From assembly GCA_019233415.1 (NCBI GenBank), contig JAFAMK010000096.1, forward strand, positions 1 to 5,782: a DNA stretch of 5,782 nt. Reading direction: 5' to 3'. The translations under genes were made by a program, and so were the position numbers. The stretch comes from Vulcanimicrobiota bacterium (GTDB lineage: Bacteria > Vulcanimicrobiota > Vulcanimicrobiia > Vulcanimicrobiales > Vulcanimicrobiaceae). Shown in pieces: positions 1 through 5,782 of the stretch. The first letter of the stretch is position 1. Each line of letters opens with the position of its first letter. A model generated the notes under the pieces. That model had not been told where the DNA came from and searched no databases. It saw nothing but the letters and a program-made list of their open reading frames with translations.

Positions 1-3000
1 CCGGTCGGCCGGCTCGTCGCGACATTGCACCCGGACAATGTCTGGGAGAAGGTCGTGATCGGCGCGTGGCGCCACGCGGCGTGGGACGGGAACGACACCG
101 TGCTGATCGCCGACCCGCGCACCGACGCCGACGTCGGCAATGCGTTCTTGCGGCTGCTCGGCGCGACGCCGTTCGCCTCCTGGCACGACCTGCGCATCAA
201 CGGCACCTACGGCGCGACCCCCGATGAGTGCGCCGCGCAGCAGGACGCGGCGCAGAAGGCGAGCGCGCACGCGTCGACTCCGGGCGTGACGCATCTCGAC
301 CCGCTGGGGCGCACCTGTATGGCCGTCGCGGACGCGGGCGGTCCCGCGCGCTTCGCGACTCGCACCGCGTTCGACACGAGAGGCAAGCCGCTCGCCGTTT
401 TCGACGCGCTCGGCCGCCGCGTGGTCGACACGCGCTACGACATGCTCGGCAACCTCGTCGCGCAGAACGCGATCGACGACGGCGCGCGCCGCGCGCTGAG
501 CGACGTGCGGAAGAGCGCGATCCGCACCTGGGACGCGCGCGGAAACGCGTTCCGCCTGCGCTGCGACGCGCTGCGCCGGCCGACGCACCGCTACCTGACG
601 GCCGGTGCTGCGACCGAAATCCTGGTCGAGCGCACGGTCTACGGCGAAGGGCTCGCCGCGGCGAACTTGTGCGGACAGGTGTTCCGCCGCTACGACGCCG
701 CCGGCGCCGCGTACAACGAAGCGTACGACTTCAAGGGGAACCTGACGCACAGCCGGCGCCGGCTCGCAGCCGAATACCGCGGCTCGACGGACTGGTCGCC
801 GCTCGACGCGCTCACCGACGCCGCGGCACTCGACGCCGCGTCGACGCCACTGCTGACCGGCGATGACTTCACGGCCGCGACGGCGTACGATGCGTTGAAC
901 CGGCCGGTCCAAGTCCTGACGCCGCACGGGAGCGGCGTGCTGCCGAGCGTCGTGCAGCCGACCTACGCCGTGGGCGAGCAGGTCGACGCGCTCGACGTGT
1001 GGCTCCGGCGCGGCAGCGAGCCGACGGCACAGCTCGACACGACGACCGCCGACCTGCACGCGGTGACGTCGATCGACTGCAACGCGCGCGGCCAACGGAT
1101 CGCGACGGCGTTCGGCAACGGCTCGGTCACGACGCACGCGTACGACCCGCTGACGTTCCGGCTCGCCGCGGTGAACACCGTGCGCGCCGCGAGCTATCCG
1201 CCCGACCGGCGCACCGTGCAGGCGCTCTCGTATTGCTACGATCCGGCCGGCAATGTGACACGCATCCGCGACGACGCGCAGAACGCCGTGTACTTCAACG
1301 GCACGCGTGTCGACCCGACCGCGGACTTCACCTACGACCCGACCTACCGGCTCACGCGCGCGACCGGCCGCGAGCACCTCGGCCAGACCGGCGGCGCGCT
1401 CGCCACGCCGGTGCAAGTGGCCGACGACGACGGACTGCGTACGCGTCTGCCGCAGCCCGGCGACGCCACGGCGATGGGGACGTACACGGAGACGTACGCG
1501 TACGACGCGGTCGGCAATCTGCTCGCGCTCGTCCACCAAGTCGCGTCCGGCGCGTGGACGCGGCGCTACGCGTACACCGAGCCGTCACAGATCGTGCCCG
1601 GCGAAACCGGAAACCGCCTCTCGGCGACGAGCCTGCCCGGCGATCCGGTCGCCGGCCCGTTCACCGCGCGTTACGCGTACGACGCGCACGGCAACACCGC
1701 CGCGATGCCGCATCTGCCGGCGATGGCGTGGGACGAACACGACCGCATGCGCTCGTCGACCCGGCAAGTCGTGCTCACCGGAACGCCGGAAACGACGTGG
1801 TACACCTACGACGGCGCCGGCGCGCGCGTGCGCAAGGTCACCGACCGCGCGGCGGCGGCCGCCGCAACACCGGTGCGCCGCGCGGAACGCGTCTACCTCG
1901 GCGGGTTCGAGCTGTACCGCGAGTACGGCGCGGACGGGACGACGGTGACGCTGCAGCGCGAGACGCTGCACGTCATGGCGACGACGGAACGCATGGTCGT
2001 CTGCGAGGCGCGCACGATTGGAACCGACGACGGATCGGTGCAACTCGTGCGGTTTCAGTACGGCAACCAGCTCGGCTCCGCGCTGCTCGAGCTGGATGCC
2101 ACCGGCGACGTCATCTCGTACGAGGAATACTTCCCACACGGCGCGAGCGCGTACCAAGCCGTGCGCTCGCAGACGGAGACGCCGAAGCGTTACCGCTACA
2201 CCGGCAAGGAACGCGACGAAGAGAATGGCTTCACCTATCACGGCGCGCGCTACTACGCGCCGTGGCTCGGGCGCTGGACAAGCTGTGATCCGGCAGGGAT
2301 GGTCGACGGCACCAACGTCTACGCCTACGCGCGCAACAACCCGCTGCGCTTCGACGACCCGAGCGGCACGCAGTCGAACGACCAGCATGAGGATCCACCG
2401 CCACCGCCGCCCGGCACGTCGCGCACGACGATGTACGCGCCCGACCCGGACGACCCGACCACGCTTCACGGTTACCCGCCGTACCACGGCGACTACGGAA
2501 CGCCGAGCGCGATCTACGGCAACGTCATCCAAAACCTTTCGCAGCCTGACACCTTCCAACTGCGAGGGCCGGACGGTAGACCGATCACGCGGATGTACCG
2601 CACGCTCGACGTCGAGCTGACGAACCAGGACCAGCTCATCCTCGGCGGCGCGGCGGGTCTGCCCACGGGTGGATTGAACTTCCAAGTCTCGGCACGCTAT
2701 CCGATAACGAACCTCTTCGCCCTCGGCCTTCTGCTCAACGTCGGGCCGAGCTTCGCGCCGGGAACCCCGACGCCGTCGATGCCGGCGCCGGGAACGGCAT
2801 CGACGACCTCCGGCGCACAAGGCTTTACCCTGCAGGCCCGCAGCGACCCCGGGACCGTCGGCGGCGGATTCTACGGGCAGTTCCTCGTCAACGAGGCGAC
2901 GGGCGGTCCTGTCACGGTCACGGGCGCGGGCACCGGCATCTTCCAGTGGCAGTCGAGCGCGAGCAATCCGCGTCACCAGTTCGTGGCGAACCTCACGGTC

Positions 3001-3408
3001 GGCGGCGGGAGCGGAACGAGCCTGCTCAACACGCAGCCCGTCGGGAGCTACTTCAACTTCGGCGGCGGGGCGTCGTATACGTTCCGCAATCTCTTCCTCC
3101 TCGAGGCCGGCGCGAGCAGCACGTGGGCCAACCGTTCGCCGCTCGCACCGTTCGGCTCGAACCAGGAGACGCGCGTGTTCGCAGGCATCGGGCTCGGCGG
3201 ACAAACGTCACCGGAAGACCAGCGCCGCCTGCGTCAATCGAACGCGTTCAGCGGCACGCTCGACGTCTTCGGCGGAATCCCGACCGGCGCGCTGCCGCCG
3301 GCACCGATGATGCCGGCGCGCAACATCCTCGCGGTCGGGTTCATGCTCTCGCTGACGATCGGCTTCCGCATCCCGCTCTTCTCCGTCGGAGACCCACCAC
3401 CGCGATGA
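1..3408 (+). CDS. TcB-TcC-like RHS toxin complex protein, 3' part (5' end outside window)
   Basis: Frame 1 is open from the first base to the TGA at 3406-3408, giving 1135 visible residues with no start in view. A TTG at 25 is an internal Leu codon: coding continues upstream of it (PVGRLVAT-LHPDNVWEKV). The segment around 25-200, with VWEKVV...W...NDTVLIADP and a following dispersed Trp/His, is typical of the end of the TcB middle region. YD/RHS repeats follow (about 283-1830), then YLGGFELYREY (1897-1929), FQYGNQLGSALLELD (2053-2097), the RHS core to DPSG (ending 2367), and a 346-residue C-terminal domain. By family knowledge the RHS part forms a closed beta-cocoon, the core is an aspartyl autoprotease, and the C-terminus is the encapsulated cargo released through a TcA channel. 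A TcB-TcC fusion is inferred, because the SpvB and propeller parts expected upstream lie outside the window. It could instead be an RHS protein without TcA-linked function. The family assignment is very secure; the cargo function is unknown. Confidence 0.93.
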   Translation, partial: PVGRLVATLHPDNVWEKVVIGAWRHAAWDGNDTVLIADPRTDADVGNAFLRLLGATPFASWHDLRINGTYGATPDECAAQQDAAQKASAHASTPGVTHLDPLGRTCMAVADAGGPARFATRTAFDTRGKPLAVFDALGRRVVDTRYDMLGNLVAQNAIDDGARRALSDVRKSAIRTWDARGNAFRLRCDALRRPTHRYLTAGAATEILVERTVYGEGLAAANLCGQVFRRYDAAGAAYNEAYDFKGNLTHSRRRLAAEYRGSTDWSPLDALTDAAALDAASTPLLTGDDFTAATAYDALNRPVQVLTPHGSGVLPSVVQPTYAVGEQVDALDVWLRRGSEPTAQLDTTTADLHAVTSIDCNARGQRIATAFGNGSVTTHAYDPLTFRLAAVNTVRAASYPPDRRTVQALSYCYDPAGNVTRIRDDAQNAVYFNGTRVDPTADFTYDPTYRLTRATGREHLGQTGGALATPVQVADDDGLRTRLPQPGDATAMGTYTETYAYDAVGNLLALVHQVASGAWTRRYAYTEPSQIVPGETGNRLSATSLPGDPVAGPFTARYAYDAHGNTAAMPHLPAMAWDEHDRMRSSTRQVVLTGTPETTWYTYDGAGARVRKVTDRAAAAAATPVRRAERVYLGGFELYREYGADGTTVTLQRETLHVMATTERMVVCEARTIGTDDGSVQLVRFQYGNQLGSALLELDATGDVISYEEYFPHGASAYQAVRSQTETPKRYRYTGKERDEENGFTYHGARYYAPWLGRWTSCDPAGMVDGTNVYAYARNNPLRFDDPSGTQSNDQHEDPPPPPPGTSRTTMYAPDPDDPTTLHGYPPYHGDYGTPSAIYGNVIQNLSQPDTFQLRGPDGRPITRMYRTLDVELTNQDQLILGGAAGLPTGGLNFQVSARYPITNLFALGLLLNVGPSFAPGTPTPSMPAPGTASTTSGAQGFTLQARSDPGTVGGGFYGQFLVNEATGGPVTVTGAGTGIFQWQSSASNPRHQFVANLTVGGGSGTSLLNTQPVGSYFNFGGGASYTFRNLFLLEAGASSTWANRSPLAPFGSNQETRVFAGIGLGGQTSPEDQRRLRQSNAFSGTLDVFGGIPTGALPPAPMMPARNILAVGFMLSLTIGFRIPLFSVGDPPPR
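283..1830 (+). repeat. YD/RHS repeat array of the cocoon shell
   Basis: These are degenerate protein-level repeats of the YDxxGN type. Clear copies include FDTRGK, FDALGR and YDMLGN (370-453), WDARGN (about 529-546), YDFKGN (724-741), YDALNR (886-903), YDPAGN (1237-1254), YDAVGN (1501-1518), YDAHGN (1678-1695) and YDGAGA (1807-1824). Some copies are also similar in DNA, for example TACGCGTACGACGCG before both YDAVGN and YDAHGN. In TcC and other RHS proteins such repeats form a spiralling beta-sheet that walls off an inner cavity. The copies here are diverged rather than recently amplified. Confidence 0.9.
2053..2367 (+). other. RHS-associated core domain with autoprotease-type aspartates
   Basis: The order of motifs is FQYGNQLGSALLELD, ISYEEYFPHGASAY, RYTGKERDEENGF, YHGARYYAPWLGRW, then DPAGMVDGTNVY, NNP and DPSG. 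This is the conserved RHS core that closes the cocoon in TcC-type proteins. Two aspartates sit 23 residues apart: the Asp of CDPAG (codon 2287-2289) and the Asp of DPSG (codon 2356-2358). The same 23-residue spacing separates the two catalytic aspartates of the Photorhabdus TccC3 autoprotease, as I recall that sequence. Self-cleavage just after DPSG is therefore likely, which would free the domain encoded from 2368. The residue after DPSG is Thr, where TccC3-like proteins usually have Leu, so the exact cut site is uncertain. Confidence 0.88.
2368..3405 (+). other. C-terminal variable (cargo) domain, all-beta, possibly barrel-forming
   Basis: This is the 346-residue region after the RHS core, where TcC and RHS proteins carry their variable effector. 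It opens with an acidic stretch and six prolines in a row (2395-2412), a plausible linker. A Tyr/Pro-rich section follows (about 2425-2530). From about 2605 to 3381 come roughly a dozen predicted beta-strands with alternating hydrophobics and Gly/Ser/Thr-rich turns, such as LNFQVSARYPI then LFALGLLLNVGPSF (about 2674-2754), FVANLTVGGG (about 2980-3009), YFNFGGGASYTF then LFLLEAGASSTW (about 3049-3126), and NILAVGFMLSLTIGFRI (3322-3372). A second Pro/Thr/Ser linker lies near 2758-2817. There is no Lys and no Cys; by count there are 17 Arg against 20 Asp plus Glu. I recognise no catalytic motif. The pattern suggests an outer-membrane-like or pore-type beta-barrel, but this is read by eye only. 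A non-toxic structural beta domain is also possible. Confidence 0.6.
3388..3408 (+). promoter_or_regulatory. Coupled start: GGAG and ATGA stop/start overlap
   Basis: The ATG at 3405-3407 overlaps the TGA at 3406-3408 of the preceding gene. A GGAG at 3388-3391 lies 13 bases upstream of the ATG, a little further than usual for a ribosome binding site. The overlap points to one transcript and translational coupling, with ribosomes finishing the first gene re-initiating on the second. No promoter or terminator fits between the two genes. Confidence 0.7.
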
Positions 3409-5782
3409 CGGCAACCGACAAGAAAGCCGAACCGGCGCCGAAGAGTCCGCTGCCGTCGATCGCGGCCCCGAAGGGCGGCGGCGCGGTTCGCGACATCGGT
3501 GAGAAGTTCGCCGTCAACGCCGCCAACGGGACGGGCGGGATGACGATCCCGGTTCCGGTGACAGCTGGACGCTCGGGATTCGGCCCGTCACTGGCACTCA
3601 CGTATGAGTCGGGCGCGGGAAACGGGCACTTCGGTCTCGGCTGGACGCTCGGCGTGCCGTCGATCGTGCGCAAGACCGACAAGGGATTGCCGCGGTACGT
3701 CGATGCCGCGGAGTCAGACGTTTTCGTCCTCGCGGGCGCGGAAGATCTCGTCCCGCTGCTCGACGACGCCGGAAACCGCGTCTGGACGACGCGCACCGTC
3801 CATCAGGTCGCATACACGGTGCAGTTCTATCGCCCGCGCGTCGAGGGCGCGTTCGCGCGGATTGAACGCTGGACCGACGGCGGCGGGCTGAGCCACTGGC
3901 GCACCATCTCGCGCGAGAACATCACGACGCTGTTCGGCATCGACGACACGAGCCGCGTCTCCGATCCCGCCGATCCGACGCGCATCTTCGCGTACCGCGT
4001 CGCGCGCACGTTCGACGACAAGGGGAACGTGTGCGTCTACGACTGGATTCCGGAGAACCCGACCGGCATCGACGTGACGACAGCGCACGAAGCGAACCGT
4101 GCCGACGCCGTGCGCAAGACGGAACGCTATCTCAAGTACATCCGCTACGGGAACGTGCAGCCGTACTTCCCCGATTGGGGTGCGGCAGGCGACGAGACGG
4201 CGCTTCCTGCCGACTGGCACTTCGAAGTCGTCCTCGACTACGGCGACCACGGTCCCGACGCACCGACCCCGACGCCCGACCGCAACTGGCCGGTGCGGCC
4301 CGACCCGTACTCGCGCTACCGCGCTGGATTCGAAGTGCGCACGTACCGTCGCTGCGCACGCGTCCTGATGTTTCACAATTTTCCGGCCGAGGCCGGCGTC
4401 GGTACCGACTGTCTCGTGCGTTCGACCGATCTGATCTACTCGGATCAGCAGGCGCCAACCGATCCGCGCAATCCCATCTACACGTTCGTCGCCGCGGTAA
4501 CGCAGAACGGTTACCGCCGGCTCGACGCGGGCGGATACTTGCGCGCGTCGATGCCGCCGGTCGAACTGGAATATACCACGGCAATCGTCGGCGATGCGGT
4601 GCTGACCCTCGATTCCGCGAGCGCGCCGAACGTGCCGCAAGGGCTCGGCGGTGGACAATGGATCGACCTCGACGGCGAGGGACTGGCGGGACTTCTCAGC
4701 GACGTCGACGGCGCGTGGTGCTACGAGCGCAACCTCAGCGCGAACAACCGCGTGCCGCAGTCCGACGGCAGCCTCGCGGTGCGCGCGCGCTTCGGTCCGC
4801 TCGAAACGGTCCCTGCGCTTCCGTCGCGCATGCGGCTCGACGGCGGGACGCGCCTGCTTTCGCTCGCCGCCGACGGGCGGCTCGACGTCGTCGCGCTCGC
4901 CGAACCGGACGCGGGTTACATGGAGCGCTCGGCCGACGCAACGTGGGGACCGCTGCGGCGCTTCGCGTCGCTGCCGGTGCTCGACTGGAACGAACCGAAT
5001 CTGACCTTCGTCGACCTCACCGGCGACGGGCTTGCCGACGTGCTGCTGACCGAGGACGATGCGTTCTCGTTCTGGACCTCGCTCGGTGCCGGCGGATTCG
5101 GCAGCGCAACGCGCGTCGCGCCCGGCTGGGATGAGAACCACGGCGCGCACGCGGTCTTGCACGACGACACGCAAACGGTGTTTCTCGCCGACATGACCGG
5201 CGACGGGCTCAGCGACGTCGTGCGCGTGCGCAACGGCGAGATTTGCTACTGGCCGAACCTCGGCTATGGCCGGTTCGGTGCGAAGGTCACGCTCGACGAC
5301 TCGCCTCGCTTCGCCGACGAAGAGCGTTTCGACGGCCGGCGCGTGCGGCTCGCCGACGTCGATGGCTCGGGCACGGCCGACGTGGTGTACGTCGGCGACG
5401 ACGGCGTGCGCGTGTGGTTCAACCAGAGCGGGAACGCGTTCGCCGCGCCGTACGTGCTCGCGGTCTTCCCGAGCGACGATGCGCTGAGCACCGTGCAGGT
5501 CGTCGACCTGCTCGGATCCGGCACGGCGTGTCTGGTGTGGTCGTCGCCGTGGCCCGCGCTCGGCGCGCCGCTGCGCTACGTCGATTTGATGGCGGGTGGT
5601 AAGCCGCACCTGCTGACTCGCGTGCGGAACAACCTCGGCGCCGAGACACGGATCAGCTACGCGCCGTCGACGCAATTCTACCTCGCCGACCGCGAGGCCG
5701 GGACGCCGTGGCTGACGCGGCTGCACTTCCCCGTGCAGGTCGTCGAGCGCATCGAGACGTTCGACTGGATCGGGCGCAGCCG
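3405..5782 (+). CDS. TcB-like protein: SpvB domain plus beta-propeller, 5' part (3' end outside window)
   Basis: Frame 3 is open from the ATG at 3405 to the right edge, giving 792 complete codons and no stop. The start is supported by the ATGA overlap and by its position about 24 residues before the conserved SpvB opening. No signal peptide or membrane segment is visible, as is normal for Tc proteins. Residues about 24-330 are an SpvB domain: GGGAVRDIGEKF (24-35), the NGTGGMTIPVP stretch (41-51), LTYESGAGNGHFGLGW (65-80), and later AGFEVRTYRRC and CARVLMFHNF (307-326). A propeller with five FG-GAP-like motifs follows (residues about 417-660). The last residues (about 740-792, NNLGAETRISYAPST through VVERIETFDWIGRS) match the TcdB middle/N-terminal region. 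In the Tc model TcB's propeller docks on TcA and gates cargo release. The protein may continue into RHS repeats and its own cargo, as the upstream gene does. The Salmonella SpvB ADP-ribosyltransferase shares only this N-terminal domain, so no such activity is implied here. Confidence 0.93.
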   Translation, partial: MTATDKKAEPAPKSPLPSIAAPKGGGAVRDIGEKFAVNAANGTGGMTIPVPVTAGRSGFGPSLALTYESGAGNGHFGLGWTLGVPSIVRKTDKGLPRYVDAAESDVFVLAGAEDLVPLLDDAGNRVWTTRTVHQVAYTVQFYRPRVEGAFARIERWTDGGGLSHWRTISRENITTLFGIDDTSRVSDPADPTRIFAYRVARTFDDKGNVCVYDWIPENPTGIDVTTAHEANRADAVRKTERYLKYIRYGNVQPYFPDWGAAGDETALPADWHFEVVLDYGDHGPDAPTPTPDRNWPVRPDPYSRYRAGFEVRTYRRCARVLMFHNFPAEAGVGTDCLVRSTDLIYSDQQAPTDPRNPIYTFVAAVTQNGYRRLDAGGYLRASMPPVELEYTTAIVGDAVLTLDSASAPNVPQGLGGGQWIDLDGEGLAGLLSDVDGAWCYERNLSANNRVPQSDGSLAVRARFGPLETVPALPSRMRLDGGTRLLSLAADGRLDVVALAEPDAGYMERSADATWGPLRRFASLPVLDWNEPNLTFVDLTGDGLADVLLTEDDAFSFWTSLGAGGFGSATRVAPGWDENHGAHAVLHDDTQTVFLADMTGDGLSDVVRVRNGEICYWPNLGYGRFGAKVTLDDSPRFADEERFDGRRVRLADVDGSGTADVVYVGDDGVRVWFNQSGNAFAAPYVLAVFPSDDALSTVQVVDLLGSGTACLVWSSPWPALGAPLRYVDLMAGGKPHLLTRVRNNLGAETRISYAPSTQFYLADREAGTPWLTRLHFPVQVVERIETFDWIGRS
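4653..5384 (+). repeat. FG-GAP/propeller-type repeats of the TcB-like protein
   Basis: Five related segments share a hydrophobic-D-x-x-G-x-G-x-x-D-V pattern and often end in an aromatic-N-L or aromatic-N-Q stretch: WIDLDGEGLAGLL (residues 419-431), LSLAADGRLDVV (485-496), FVDLTGDGLADVL (535-547), FLADMTGDGLSDVV (593-606) and RLADVDGSGTADVV (648-661). Spacing is about 50-67 residues, as expected for propeller blades. The last three have full Asp-rich loops of the metal-binding FG-GAP/VCBS kind. The first has Gly in place of the final Asp, and the second is degenerate. In TcB this propeller is the docking and gating element toward TcA. Confidence 0.8.

Noticed and set aside
25..27. TTG as the start codon of the first gene
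   Set aside because: The reading frame is open through the left edge, and the residues before it continue the conserved TcB-type segment. The visible protein also lacks the expected N-terminal domains, so this is an internal Leu.
1852..1865. Perfect 14-base GC palindrome (GCGGCGGCCGCCGC)
   Set aside because: It lies inside a run of Ala codons in the RHS protein, has no T-tract, and is not at a gene end. It is explained by codon use and not by a terminator or operator.
999..2288. Plus-strand open frame of 429 codons in another frame
   Set aside because: It overlaps the RHS repeats completely and is Arg-rich with no motifs, whereas the overlapping frame carries clear RHS signatures.
1585..3204. 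Long minus-strand open frame of 539 codons
   Set aside because: It lies antisense to the RHS core and C-terminal domain, with Arg/Ala/Val-rich low-complexity content. It is a by-product of high GC.
3714..5726. Long minus-strand open frame of 670 codons
   Set aside because: It lies antisense to the SpvB/propeller gene, is dominated by Arg, Ala and Val as expected from the complement of GC-rich codons, and shows no recognisable domain.

Overview
The window is a fully coding, high-GC stretch (strong preference for G or C at third codon positions). It holds two large plus-strand genes of the insecticidal toxin complex (Tc)/RHS class, and each is cut by a window edge. The first (1-3408) enters already open and shows the back half of a fused TcB-TcC-like protein: the end of a TcB-type middle region, a long set of YD/RHS repeats, the RHS-associated core with its autoprotease-type aspartates, and a 346-residue C-terminal domain. 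The second (3405-5782) starts at an ATG overlapping the first gene's stop (ATGA) and runs off the right edge. It is the front part of another TcB-like protein: an SpvB domain followed by a beta-propeller of FG-GAP-like repeats.

In the known Tc system, TcA forms the receptor-binding translocation channel, while TcB and TcC form a hollow RHS cocoon. The cocoon holds the C-terminal hypervariable region of TcC as a cleaved toxic cargo. The second gene supplies the TcB N-terminal half (SpvB plus the propeller gate that docks on TcA). The first supplies the TcB end, the TcC shell, the protease core and a cargo. Because both belong to the same architecture and lie head to tail with a 4-base overlap, the simplest reading is an operon of at least two TcB-TcC-type genes that could offer alternative cargoes. 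No TcA gene, chitinase, holin or immunity gene is visible.

The most unusual part is the C-terminal domain of the first gene (2368-3405). It does not resemble the ADP-ribosyltransferase, deaminase, nuclease or similar cargoes I know from TcC/RHS proteins. It is Gly-, Thr-, Ser- and aromatic-rich with alternating hydrophobic strands, and looks like a beta-barrel or other all-beta fold. It has no Lys or Cys and is slightly acidic by count.

Organism: composition and gene content fit a high-GC, probably soil or environmental bacterium. The sequence does not let me name a phylum. There are no RNA genes, mobile elements, CRISPR arrays or intergenic gaps; all of 1-5782 is coding.
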